NCBI GenBank assembly: GCA_963556255.1
Contig: OY744605.1
Location: 5,804,807-5,868,806, forward strand
Direction: 5' to 3'
Length of the DNA: 64,000 bases
Origin: Allolobophora icterica
Taxonomy: Eukaryota; Annelida; Clitellata; Crassiclitellata; Lumbricidae
Shown: piece after piece, positions 12,108-22,362 of the stretch
How positions within the stretch are numbered: position 1 is the stretch's first letter
Layout of the letters: the number at the start of each line of letters is the position of its first letter
Notes under the pieces: generated by a model
The model's database searches: none
Seen by the model: the letters and a program-made list of their open reading frames with translations, nothing else
Told to the model about the DNA's origin: nothing
Position numbers and translations under genes: made by a program

Positions 12108-12857
12108 TTAACAGCAAGAACAGCAACACCACGAGCAACACGTACATGAACAACAGGAGCAACAGTCATCATCATCTGCAGGATAGATCCGAGTGTAGCT
12201 CCTCTCTCTAAGTGGCTGATAAGTAATCGCAGTTTGCTCATCAACTTCTTGACCCTCGTCTATGACATAGGTGACTCCTTCTTCGCTCTCGGCTGTACTC
12301 CGGTTCGACGTAGACTGCTCTGGTGGAACTTCTTTTTGCGAATTTACAGACATCTCCGACTCTATCTTGGGGGTGGGGCTGGTGATGATCGGGTTGGCGT
12401 GGATAGAGTTCGTAACGGTTTGTTTGTTTCGGTTTGTTGCAAATGGCCTTAAAACGCGCCATCTATCGATGATCTGGTTGATCCGCCACTCCCCTTGACT
12501 CCCTCTCAACCGGATGTCCCGGCCGTCACAGAACGTCGTCCTCCGTTGGTTCAACCGATCCGAAACCCCATAGTCCCATATGGCTACCTCGATGACTGGA
12601 ATGGTCTCGACCACTCCTAGCTGTTCCAGCTTCCGGTAGAGGTAGAGACGACGGTTGCCAGTCAGCGCCCACCATCCGCAGTCCTCGAGGTCCTCGACCA
12701 CTTCGATGGGTGGTATGTCGTCAACTGTCTTTCGACCGTAAAGCAGGTCTTCGAGGGTGCTCGACAGTTCCCTGCCGTCCATGAACTGAGCTTTGATGCT
12801 GTCCTGTGTGAACTTAATATACTCCGGGTGTAGCCTGGTCATACCACCGGGCGCCAT
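12108..12857 (-). CDS. ParB/sulfiredoxin-like domain protein with Cys-rich tail, type A
   Basis: A 249-residue protein starting MAPGG. Residues about 8-95 form the family domain: YIKFTQDSIKAQFMDG, a Leu-rich segment with LLYGR, IPPIEVVED, then WALTGNRRLYLYRKLE and IPVIEV. This order resembles a ParB/sulfiredoxin-like fold, in which a G-x-RR loop binds a nucleotide or phosphate. That is inference from motif order. A second conserved block (TTFCDGRDIRLRG, NQIIDRW) follows. The middle is acidic and Ser/Thr-rich and differs from the other copies. The tail has four Asp, then 12 Cys among the last 18 residues, a pattern that could be palmitoylated or bind metal. No signal peptide or membrane helix is seen. 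The start is the conserved MAP. It is the most divergent copy and stands outside the duplicated units. Confidence 0.8.
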   Translation of the reverse strand: MAPGGMTRLHPEYIKFTQDSIKAQFMDGRELSSTLEDLLYGRKTVDDIPPIEVVEDLEDCGWWALTGNRRLYLYRKLEQLGVVETIPVIEVAIWDYGVSDRLNQRRTTFCDGRDIRLRGSQGEWRINQIIDRWRVLRPFATNRNKQTVTNSIHANPIITSPTPKIESEMSVNSQKEVPPEQSTSNRSTAESEEGVTYVIDEGQEVDEQTAITYQPLRERSYTRIYPADDDDCCSCCSCTCCSWCCCSCC

Positions 12858-13290
12858 GTTTCCAGCCGGCTTAACCTTTAATCTTAATCTCTGAATAAGT
12901 CCAGAGGCTAAATAATGGGAACCAGCTTACTCACAGGCGAGGTGTAGGCACAATAGTCGGTGATGAAGTATAGAATCGATGAGTTAAGCACACTATCTAT
13001 GATACAGGCACAAAATTTATTAGCGTTGGTTTTGATCCTGCGATATAGCGATCTATATATATATGATATCGCGGTGACTGTGACATCCACCGATGACGGT
13101 TTCGAGCTAACTGAGTGGACTATGCGTAACGACCCTGGAGAAGACTAATTGTTTGCGGATACTCAACTCGGACAGCAAACTGGTACCGATGCGAGCAGGG
13201 AACTAAAGTGCTTGTGTCCAGCGCCTTGAGATTGCCACTGCCAGCTCACGTTCGGAAACGCACGCCTTGAAGACTTTGCCCTCTACTATC
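12858..13290. promoter_or_regulatory. 5' flank of the type A gene
   Basis: Presumed upstream region of the minus-strand gene. On the minus strand AAAG|GTTAAG, a donor-like sequence, lies about 25 bases before the ATG. No TATA box can be assigned with confidence. Confidence 0.25.
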
Positions 13291-13303
13291 TTTTGACTGT
13301 AAT

Positions 13304-13449
13304 CAGGGCTGTAGTGGTAAAATTAGAGGCGAGTACACGCTACTGGCTAGTTTTCCGAAAGAAATTGGAGGTGAATACATATATTTTGTGAGGTCAGTAA
13401 ACGGTCTGTAGAGGCGAGTACACGCTGTATACCCTCGGCTACAGCCCTG
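13304..13449. mobile_element. hAT-like MITE, 146 bp
   Basis: Perfect 8-bp target-site duplication ACTGTAAT at 13296-13303 and 13450-13457. Perfect 11-bp terminal inverted repeats CAGGGCTGTAG. The 8-bp duplication and CAG/CTG termini are hAT superfamily features. Inside, the 18-mer TAGAGGCGAGTACACGCT occurs twice (about 13324 and 13411). Confidence 0.88.
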
Positions 13450-13625
13450 ACTGTAATCTAGAAAACTTCCAAATATCCAAACACAGAATGGAGTTATATC
13501 CAAGTTTAAGCTGTTGTCGTTATTCTCGAAATCAGTTTGTCTTCTTCTTTTGGCATAAGTCTATATCAATGTATATCCATATCACCCATCACAGAAGATA
13601 TCATCTGAATACTTCTAGAACCGGA

Positions 13626-13765
13626 AAAATTATCCGTGCTATGATCGACTACAGCTCCGCCACTTCCCGTACTCTTGCAGCGCCAGACCCAAGTCTGGAT
13701 AAAGGAGAAGGGCGACGCTAATCGACTTTGTAATGATACAGATTCGTTAAACAGTAACTAACCAT
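13626..13765 (+). repeat. R1 dispersed repeat, plus orientation
   Basis: GCGCCAGACCCAAGTCTGGA, then GGAGAAGGGCGACGCTAATC and TTCGTTAAACAGTAACTAACC. Confidence 0.7.
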
Positions 13766-14130
13766 ACTCGAACTAGATACGTTGAGCGTACATATGTTAA
13801 TGTGTGTTTACAAAGATGCGTTCGAACTGATGCGGACACAGCCGCCTTTGCAATGGCGTCCTGCTCACTGATGGATAATGTCTGGTTATCGTAGACGCTG
13901 CTGCGAATTGCCACTTAGTTATTTGCCAGCTGACAATTGCAAAGCATGGTGACCTACAGAAAAGCCGCTATAATAATACAATGCAGTAATGCAATACAAT
14001 ACAACACAATTCAATACAATCGTCTTTGATATTGCCCTCCTTCTAAAGTTCAGAAGTGCACAGAATTAACCATACGACAGAACGTCGATGGCGCTGAGCA
14101 ATTGTGAGAGAAGTATTTGCTCAAGGTGCC
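13766..14130. other. No recognised gene
   Basis: Mixed sequence with a short (AATAC)n tract at 13975-14020. Further R1-like fragments (TCGTCTTTGATATTGCCCTCC at 14019) are present. Confidence 0.4.
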
Positions 14131-14215
14131 TACACTGTAACTGCCGCGGACGAGGCTCGAACCCGTACTCATCGTGTAACAGGCCAAGCACTCTAACCAA
14201 TCAACCATCCACCAA
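14130..14215 (-). mobile_element. tRNA-like SINE head fragment
   Basis: On the minus strand: box-A-like TTGGTTAGAGTGCTTGG and box B GGGTTCGAGCC. Embedded in repetitive sequence without a complete cloverleaf. Confidence 0.5.
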
Positions 14216-14529
14216 CGTATGCATGTATTTCTAATAATAATAATAATCTTCGTTTAATATCTTCAAACTGACAACAACGCAGTATGATTACAAATCAGTA
14301 CATGTTATGCGATAAATCTTAACTACTAACAGAACAGACAGCCTGCAATACACGGCGCAAATTGCAGCCTACAAAGCATGTCCGCCTATGGGACCCGATC
14401 TCTGTACCTCTCGCACTCTACGCCAGATGTTATCCAATGCGCTATCGGGAATGCCAAGAGCAGGGTACCAGTCTATTTATGAACCTATTCACGAGCGCTA
14501 TGTATGTACGTATGCTTGTATTATGTTAT

Positions 14530-14580
14530 GTATGTATATACGTATGAACATATGTATGTATGTATGTATGTATGTGTGCA
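14530..14580. repeat. (TATG)n run
   Basis: Imperfect TATGTATG tetranucleotide repeats. Confidence 0.85.
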
Positions 14581-14784
14581 TGCATCTTTATCTTCAGAAG
14601 ATTCATATCTGTCGCTATGCATCTGACTATAAGCAGTTATATTCGACTCCTGTAAAACTGTTATCATGTGTGTTTCTACTTAATACATGTATGTAAGGCG
14701 CCCTGCGTGGCTGCCGTTTTTACTATATGTATGCTCACTGTACAGTGCAGTGCGTTTGCAGGCGCTTAATTAAGGAAAAGATTA

Positions 14785-14793
14785 TTTTTATTA

Positions 14794-14874
<81 letters not shown>
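14785..14874. repeat. (ATT)n run
   Basis: About 85 bases of ATT repeat, positioned before duplicated unit 1 just as the (ATT)n run at 36122-36248 sits before unit 2. Confidence 0.95.
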
Positions 14875-14876
<2 letters not shown>

Positions 14877-14879
14877 CAT

Positions 14880-15350
14880 TATATGTAGTCCTTTTTTTTG
14901 TACCGCAGAAAAGCGTTACACAAAAACTACTATGTAAAATTCATGTATTCAATAAGGGTTCGAAGGCTTCTTTGTCAGAAAAATGTGTCTACGAACGCTC
15001 TCTGGCCACATTAATTTTTGTGTATGTATCTGTTGCAAAGTGCTACGCTTAATTTTTTGAGGAAGCAGACTCCCGTTGTTGTGATTCTGCTTTTCCGGCA
15101 GTTCAGCTTTCGGGTAAACGTAACAGGCGAAACCGAAACTGGGAATTTCCGTTGCTATTGATAGATCATCATCATACACGTCTGACCAATCTAATGTCAT
15201 TATAACGTAATACGATAACAAGCGTTGTAATCTAGTCCTATATATTGTTCTGTACAACGCAATATATTCCAATACATTAGCATACAATTTTCAATTCCAT
15301 TCACGTCTAGTCAATATAATTAACTAATTAATAATTATTTAGTTCAGTCT
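14880..15350. other. No recognised gene
   Basis: An open frame (minus strand, 14949-15287) shows no family resemblance. This precedes the left edge of duplicated unit 1. Confidence 0.35.
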
Positions 15351-15985
15351 GAATCTGGCTTTGTATGATCTACTCTAGTCTTGTACAATCTAGTTCTTAC
15401 TGATTAATTAATTAATTAATTACGTGTCTAACCTAGCTTAGTCTACCTGGTCTAGTCTAAACTAATCTATTCTAATCGAGTTTATTCTATTCTGCACTAT
15501 TCTAGTCTCTGTTCTAATCGAGTCTAATCTATTCTACACTATTCTAATCTATTCTATACTATTCTAATCGAGCTTAATCTACCATGCCCCGTTCTAATCT
15601 ATTATAATCGAGTCTAATTTATTCTACACTATTCTAATACATTCTACTCGAGTTTAATCTATTCTAATCTATTCTAACCGAGTCTAATCTAGTCTCGTCT
15701 GTTCTAATATACTTTCTCTTGTCTGATCTATTCTACTCCAGTATAGATAACTATTCCAATCTTTTATGATCTTTTGGATTATATCTACTGTAGTCCTACA
15801 CAAAATCTGTTCTAATATAGGCCTATTACAATAATTTATTATCAATCTAATCTTTTCTAATATAGTCTAGCAGAGTCTAAACTATCTTAATTTAGTCTAA
15901 TCTATTCTAATCTATTCTAAATCTATTTTAATCTGTTCTAATCTATTCTGATTTAGTCTAGTAAAGTCTAGTATATTGTAAAGTA
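15350..15985. repeat. CTAATCTATTCTA minisatellite, unit 1 copy
   Basis: Long degenerate repeat of TCTATTCTAATC with GAGTCTAAT variants. It lies directly downstream of the type B gene and reappears at 36590-37090 in the same place relative to the second B gene. Confidence 0.85.
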
Positions 15986-16174
15986 ATCCACAGCGTTTTC
16001 TGTGGTTCGATGTCAACAATGTCTGATCATCTTTAAACGTTTATTGTGGAAACCTAAAGGTGGTCAAATATAAATCACAAGAATTTAAATGCAGCTGTAC
16101 CGGAAAAACTCGATAGTTCGTTTTCTTATTGACGCAAAGGACCTGCTTAAATTTGGAAGGAATTTGTATAACGC

Positions 16175-17194
16175 TTAACCAGTGGAATGATTGCAACACG
16201 GAAAGCAACAACAACAACACGAACAACACGTACAACAAGAGTCACCACAGCAAGAGCAGCAAGAGTCGTTGGAACTCTTGACGGGACCTGTTGATCTTCT
16301 AGGCTGGCTAGTTATCACACGAGGCTCCAAATTATTATGCCCACTTCCTGCCATTCCTCCGTTGTTCATCCATCCTCCAGTCCTCGAAGAGTTGGTTCGT
16401 TCCAGTTGAGCTGGCTCGGAAGGACGTGGAAACTCTTTTCCGGAGCTGGTTCGGACGTTCGAAGAGGACCTCACGGATCCAGACAACGGAGCGACTGGTT
16501 TTGTACTACGCCCGTCATAAAATAGGTCAGGGACGTTTGGTCGCTGAGAAGGGGTGACTGAACGGTTTGAACCTGGTTGAACTGAACGGTTTGAACCACT
16601 TTCAACCGATGAGGATCTATGAGCAACAGAACCTTGTCGAATAGATGGTGGATAGATCACAACTGGTGCGATGAAGTCACTCGATGGATTGGCCCGGTTC
16701 GAGCTGTTTCGATCCAAGGACCTTCCTCTTCGAGACCCTGAACGTTCAGGGCCGCCAGATACCTCGTTCACGTATCGGTTGTTTCTTTGTGAGGCCTTCC
16801 ACTTGTCGATGACCTGGGTGATGTGCCAAGCTGTTTGATTTCCACGGAGTCGGATAGCCACACCTTCGCAATCAGTCGTTTTCCTGTGCGTTAGTTGCCT
16901 CTGCACCCAATTACTGTCCAGCGATACCGTGATCACTGGGATCGTATGGATGACCTTGAGTTCTTCCAACTTCCGGTAGAGGTAGAGACGGCGGTTTCCG
17001 GTCAGGGCCCACCACTTCCCGTCTTCTCGGACCACTTCGATGAGCTCTATGTCGTCGACGCTGGTTCGGCCATAGAGAAGTTCCTCCAGAGTGTCCCACA
17101 TGGTTGTACCGTCCATAAATTCACCTTTGATGCTGTCCTGGGTGTAGCGGATGTTGCGCGGGCAGATAGTCATCTCGTTTCCGACAGGAGCCAT
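16175..17194 (-). CDS. ParB/sulfiredoxin-like domain protein with Cys-rich tail, type B, unit 1
   Basis: A 339-residue protein starting MAPVGNEM. The family domain occupies about residues 8-95 (NIRYTQDSIKGEFMDG, LLYGRTSVDD, WWALTGNRRLYLYRKLE, VIHTIPVITV). The next block is TTDCEGVAIRLRGNQ and ITQVIDKW. Residues about 135-300 are Ser/Arg/Pro/Asn-rich and presumably disordered, with two SGSNRSVQP/SGSNRSVTP-like repeats near residues 200-215. The C-terminal cluster holds 15 Cys in 23 residues (about 312-334) followed by NHSTG. The start fits the family MAP consensus. Its partner at 37265 is the same gene with an internal deletion. All copies lie on the minus strand, which suggests expansion by tandem duplication. 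Confidence 0.82.
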   Translation of the reverse strand: MAPVGNEMTICPRNIRYTQDSIKGEFMDGTTMWDTLEELLYGRTSVDDIELIEVVREDGKWWALTGNRRLYLYRKLEELKVIHTIPVITVSLDSNWVQRQLTHRKTTDCEGVAIRLRGNQTAWHITQVIDKWKASQRNNRYVNEVSGGPERSGSRRGRSLDRNSSNRANPSSDFIAPVVIYPPSIRQGSVAHRSSSVESGSNRSVQPGSNRSVTPSQRPNVPDLFYDGRSTKPVAPLSGSVRSSSNVRTSSGKEFPRPSEPAQLERTNSSRTGGWMNNGGMAGSGHNNLEPRVITSQPRRSTGPVKSSNDSCCSCCGDSCCTCCSCCCCCFPCCNHSTG

Positions 17195-18220
17195 GTTCCA
17201 CGAAGAATTCGGTCACGGGTTCAAACAGTTTTGCTGAATTGCGAACAACTTTCGTCTTTTAAAAAATCCTATAGAGAAATCATGACCTAGTTTCCGACTG
17301 AAACCAAATTTGTGAGCAGATTCAAGTAGATTCATTCAGATTTTAGTCTAATTGCAAACAACGTTTCTCTCTTTGTTGATTCCCGAGAACAAGTCATAAC
17401 CTAGTTCTCGATTCGAACCATATGTGAATGCAGATTCAAGTCGATTCAAATCGGTGTCAGCTGAATTTCAAGCCACTATAATCGTTTTTAGTGATTACTG
17501 TTGATAGATTATGACCTACTTTCCGATTGGAAACATATGTTTCCTGCAGGTTAAAGTTGATTAAAACAGTCTTTAGCTAAACTGACAGCGACTTCTACCC
17601 GTCCAAAAGATTCAAAAATCTGTCCTAAGACAAGTTCATAGTTTCCTGCAGAGTCGAAGAAATTCCGATTCTCAAAATTGCTGTGTAAATGCTCTTCATC
17701 GTGCAAGCAAACGTCTCAGAGAGTATCTAGCAAGCAGCAGGCTGCATTAGAATGCTCGGTCTTATTACAGTTTCATAGGCGTGGTTACCTTCGTTCTGAG
17801 CTCGACCGCGGTTCTTACAAAAGGCCTTGGATACACAGCTCTGTATACCAACAGACTTATTGAAACACAGTGTAGCCAGTGCCTGGCTTACGTATCGATG
17901 TATTTATAGCAACGTTCATATTCATAACTGCCTTGTCAATAACCTACATATTTTAATGTTAGCCTAAGGACATGCCGATTTTGTAGTCATGCATTTGGAT
18001 GGGATACACCGATACAGTATCGAAAGGGAAACGTTTGGTAATTCCCAAGCTAATTAAAGAACTGTGCAGACGACGTTTTATCAGCCTTGGCCCTGGATCA
18101 TATGTCAGTAGATGTTTTATGATGTTATGTAAACGTGATATTATGTTCACAGCTGACGTTTGTGTAGCGCATTTTTAAGCATTCCATAAGCGCTGAAATA
18201 TGATTACAAGATATCTAATC
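17195..18220. other. Duplicated 5' flank of the type B gene
   Basis: Matches 37991-38990 base for base over long stretches (for example GATTATGACCTACTTTCCGA in both). It contains degenerate repeats of about 120 bp around ATTCAAGT(C/A)GATTCA. No open frame is conserved between the two copies, so it is probably non-coding. Confidence 0.6.
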
Positions 18221-18404
18221 TCCACCGCAGGTTGCCAGCGCCAGTCCAGACCTTGGATAAAGGAGGGGGTTGATCGATAGGGTACAGATAACACATAGCT
18301 ACATTGGTTAAAGCCTATGTCCCATGCCCCTCTTGAGGGGCGTAACAAAGGATCTCACCTGATCAGTTCATTGAATTATAAGCAGGATCGAGGTCATACG
18401 GTCC

Positions 18405-18832
18405 GTAACACGACTTCATTTTCTTAGCCTTGGCATATGAGCAGTGGCGGCGCCAGACATTTTTTGTAACCAGGGCATAGCCAGGGCAGTCATACACGTA
18501 ACCAATGCAGAGGGCGATTAATGACCCCGAACAAATTCTGGACAGGGCAAACATTCTGGCAGGGCAACGACCAGGGCAAAGGCTTTTTTTTACCAGGGCA
18601 TGTGCCCAGGCTCGCCCTGGTGTAGTGCCGCCTCTGCATATGAGGGCGGGTGGTCAATCCTCTTCCTGGCCGTCTCATCTTCCCACCGACAATGTGCGGT
18701 CAGTGTACTCGTCGTAGCTTAGTTGGCTAGGGGTGCAGATGGAGAAGAAATCTCGAACCAAATTCCTGTCCTGGCTGGGATTTGAACCCCCTACCTCTCG
18801 CTAACCACTACATTATCGAGGACCCCTAGCGA
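18405..18832 (-). mobile_element. tRNA-Asp-like SINE, minus, with nested MITE
   Basis: Reverse complement of the SINE seen in plus orientation at 34978 and 48852. It has TCATTTTCTTAGCC at its 3' side, CGTCTCATCTTCCCACCGAC in the body, GGGATTTGAACCCCC as box B, and TAACCACTACATTATCGAGG as box A. A 195-bp MITE is inserted in it. The unit 2 partner at 39815-40040 lacks that MITE. Confidence 0.85.
18442..18636. mobile_element. hAT-like MITE nested in SINE, 195 bp
   Basis: Perfect 8-bp target-site duplication CATATGAG (18434-18441 and 18637-18644). Ends CAGTGGCGGCGCC and, read inward from the right, CAGAGGCGGCAC (10 of 12 match). CAGGGCA occurs about seven times inside, which looks like subterminal transposase-binding repeats. 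Confidence 0.88.
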
Positions 18833-18859
18833 CAATAATTATCCTTAAAATAGAGGGAT

Positions 18860-19215
18860 ACAAGTTAAGTTTAGGATGACGTGGACAGCCTTGGAAGCCA
18901 TAAGATGTCTTTAAACACTGGTTTAAGACGATGCTCTACTTAGACACCTTTAAAACGCTCGCTATCGACTTTCTAATGTTCAATTTTACTCATATTTTGG
19001 CCAAGTCTTCGGCCTCTGCCAGTCCAAAGCAACAAAAAGGAGGAGGGCGACGGCAACACACCTGGTAGCCAAACTCACTGGAAACTACGTTTTGGGTGGG
19101 GCTAGTCCCAAGACTGAATGATGAAGGAGGGCGACGCGTATCATCTTTGTTATGATACAGCGTCCTGAAACAGTTTTTTAAACACCTCTATTAAGCCTCA
19201 CATTCACCTTATAAG
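18860..19215 (+). repeat. R1 dispersed repeat, plus orientation
   Basis: GTGGACAGCCTTGGAAGCCA, TAGACACCTTTAAAACGCTC, GTCCCAAGACTGAATGATGA, GGAGGGCGACGCGTATCATC and a TTGTTATGATACAGCGTC end. It also matches the start of the second block at 27935. Confidence 0.7.
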
Positions 19216-19254
19216 TACAAGAAGACTAGAAGCAGGGCAATAACATATTGTTCC

Positions 19255-19734
19255 TTGATAGCAGATGGAATATTATGTGATATTCTTAAAAGAACACTAC
19301 ACAACCTTTGCCATGAACTCTTAGCTGAGAACCCAGAATTACATACCTGTTTTAATTCTGTACCTATGATTACCTATGAAAATGGGAAAACCATTAAAAA
19401 CACTTTAGTCAGTTCCAAATACCCTGCCCCTTGGTTATACAATACTATTAACTTACATAGCATCAATAACATAGATGAATTGAATTTGGAAAACCTCTTA
19501 GGATTAGTATTTGAACAATATTGGTTTTGTCATGAGTCCTCTACTGGACTGGACCGTGACTACTCTGTTGTCACCCTGTCATCCCAATTAGTCTGGACCA
19601 TTGTTGTATTTAATTGGCTATACCATTTTTATTTACCTTTATCCGTGTCTAAAATTGTAAATACTATCATAATAAATTCTTCATTTAAATTTAAAAAAAA
19701 ACTAATATTTGATAATATACTACCCATAGACTAA
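19255..19734 (+). pseudogene. Possible retroelement-derived open frame
   Basis: A 159-codon frame. The segment PELHTCFNSVPMITYEN, then KTIKNTLVSSKYP, resembles the linker that follows the reverse transcriptase domain in Penelope/Dong-type elements (F..PP.I.Y.....L...LV.SK). The remainder (about residues 60-159) is Leu/Ile-rich and unassigned. There is no RT motif upstream, and the first codon used is not an ATG. A host exon cannot be excluded. Confidence 0.3.
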
Positions 19735-20230
19735 AACTATCGATACTCTAGTTAATATAAATTGTTAGATCCTTATTTCATTACTCTAAAATGTACTATT
19801 AGCATTTCCCATACTCCATGCAATAAATAGGGGTTTTTCTTCTCGAAATTACTGTTGCGACACCTATTGAACCTATACAAGTTTAATTGAGTTCGTAACC
19901 TTCGCCGTACTGGCACGTTATCTACCGAATCTGCTGCAAGTCATTTTCATCACTAACACTAGGGGGTTATGTTCTGTCTAATATCTGCTTCGGTGGATAT
20001 TATAGTCACAGGTCTTCAATATACAGTTATCTACCATTTTACAACTAAGGTCTCACTTGTATGCTATACAACATTATTTGTATGATTCAAATGGTGCAAA
20101 AATATTGTTTAATTGCTTTAAACTCAACCTACAACAATACGTTTATTACAATCAGAATATCATGGCATTTTCACAGGTCTCTTGTCTTACTTATTGGCCA
20201 ATGAAGTATTAATGATATAATTAGGTTCTT
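19735..20230. other. No recognised gene
   Basis: AT-rich sequence without recognisable features between the open frame above and repeat block A1. Confidence 0.4.
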
Positions 20231-20384
20231 TTCAACTGTTGGTCCTTAAAATATAAATTTAATTTACTTAGAAATTTACTTATACAAGTTGATAATATAT
20301 TGCATGAGATTACAACGCTGCTTCTAAATAATGTTTTGGTATTATATTGGGTATGTATAAATAATGGAAGCATTTATTGTACCT

Positions 20385-20469
<85 letters not shown>

Positions 20470-20950
20470 TAATTATTGGCAAGCTCACTGACACACCGCA
20501 GTAACATTGAAACATATGACAGTACAATTATCAAAATCTTATAGAACACACGTCTTTGCAGCCTGTTAGGCGCCCACTCAGTTTACAGCTGTCCCCTCCT
20601 CGTATGAGACTAAAACTAGACTGGTTGTTATATTATAGGCCAATAGTAGTACTTGTAGTGGTTGACCTGTCGATATATTTTGTGGTTTTTGTAGTATATT
20701 GTGCAAGATTTTTAGGATAAATGTTAACACTGAAATGATACCCTACCAAATTGTATCTTTGATCTTGAAATGGTTGAAGTAGTGTCGTTAAGCAATGAAT
20801 ATTAGAGACATTGTTAAATTCTGTTTTGACACCTTTAAATTGTGTCTTTCAAATGCTATAAATTTGTCGTTTTCAGAACATCACATGTCTTTTCAGAGGA
20901 ATTGGATGTCATAAGACAACGTTAAAAGCTTTACCACACTTCCGTTATAT
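20230..20950 (+). repeat. Direct repeat block A1
   Basis: Matches 28430-29140 (block A2) nearly throughout, for example GAGATTACAA near 20307/28518, TATAAATAATGGAAGC in both, GAAACATATGACAGTACAAT in both and CTTATAGAACACACGTCT in both. Its last 250 bases also match 40085-40160 plus 40350-40460 in unit 2. It contains an R1-like end (TTAAGCAATGAATATTAGAG). Confidence 0.8.
20387..20470. repeat. (AT)n(AC)n compound run
   Basis: About 57 bases of AT followed by (AC)12, located within block A1 and absent from A2, so it expanded after the blocks diverged. Confidence 0.95.
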
Positions 20951-21159
20951 AGTTTCTTAAAGCCTGAGAGATTTTTCGTAAGTCGGGCGTTAAAAAAATT
21001 AAAAATAATAAATATATTAATAAACAGCACTAGCATGTATATTTATCAATTTTTTTAGAGAAAAAAGGCAATTTTTTTATTCATATCCGATCAGTACAAA
21101 GTATTCATTTGATATTTAGTACTGAATAACACAAATAATAATTAATAAATTTGGCACCG

Positions 21160-21252
21160 GTCTTGCTGCAATGGGAAAATTCCTGCCGGTCCGTCACACT
21201 GAAAGTAAATTCCTGCCGGTCCGTCACACTGAAAAGTTTGGGAACCGCTGAG
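21160..21252 (+). mobile_element. hAT right terminus with internal 31-bp duplication
   Basis: Ends AAAAGTTTGGGAACCGCTG, a very common hAT right terminal repeat. The preceding TAAATTCCTGCCGGTCCGTC segment is duplicated in tandem (21178 and 21209). The matching left end was not found, so this copy is truncated. Confidence 0.6.
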
Positions 21253-21254
21253 TT

Positions 21255-22362
21255 AGAAGAGTTGGGACACATTTGAATTTCACATTAAGCGCCAAGTTTA
21301 TAAAGAGCAATGCAGAGGTTCAACTGTTCGGTTCATGTATGCCTCGATCGTCCACTGTCTGTTTCTCGCGTCTTTTCATTGTTCGTGGATTTGTATCTAT
21401 AATCGTTCGCAGAAGCCTAGCAGGCTATAATTGCGTTCTGTGCCCAGCGTAAATGTAGCGCCCCGTCCTCAAAGATCAACTTAACCAATAACGTCGGGTA
21501 TTGAAGGGAATTCTTACGCTTCTCATCACGTAGGCCTACTGTTTTTGGAAGATGTTGAACTTATTCTTCAGGGTTCGTTAAATAATGAGTTGCACCGTAA
21601 TGTAACATCACGAAATATGACCTGACTATAATAGGCTTTCGAAGAACGCACGAAATCGTACAACAGTTCATTCTCTTATGGGTGATGCTTAAATGGCTGG
21701 AGAATTCATCGCCGCACATATAGATCCCGTATGAAGAAGCTTCCTTCCTGAAAGGCTGACAGAATAAAGACACATTCAGAGTTCCGTTGGTCTTATACAG
21801 AGCCAATCAAGTTTTGAAGCTTTTCTTTCTACAGTAGTTACCTGTCTATAAGAGAATCACAGACCCCGGAGTCCCACATGGTAGGACGATCTATGGAGCA
21901 GAGGTTGAAGAAGACGGTAGTGAGGTGTGACAGGAACCTACTATATTTGGAGTAAAAACCAATGTAGTTATGTCTCTGGAACAGGCAACTCTGAGATTGA
22001 ATATCGCCGACAACAAAGACGTCTTAGAAGCCATACTGTAGTGCTGTAACGCTTCTTCAAATGCCTTCTTCCTTTTGTTGCAGTGAAAGAAGACGGGAAC
22101 GACCTCTTCTAACTTGCATGAAACTGGCTTACTGCTTGGATAGATCTGCAGGCCTACCGTGCGAGTTTTGAATCGCGCCAAACTGACATGGCAGAGTAGA
22201 CTTTTTCCAAGTCTCCATGCAAACTAAAACGGCGAAAACTTTCAAGACTGTGCATTGGCTTTCTAGCGATAGTCGGGTCACATTGCAATACTTTAAAATT
22301 AAGTTTCATTCTTCGGAATCACATATCACGAAAAGCAAATTTTATATGAAAACTTAACCTGG
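21255..22362. other. Downstream flank of the Mab-21 gene, one unassigned frame
   Basis: A minus-strand open frame at 21891-22181 (about 96 codons, beginning at TTG rather than ATG) reads KAFEEALQHYSMASKTSLLS. It shows no family I can name. It lies just beyond the Mab-21 stop and could be a 3' UTR or a separate exon. Confidence 0.3.
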
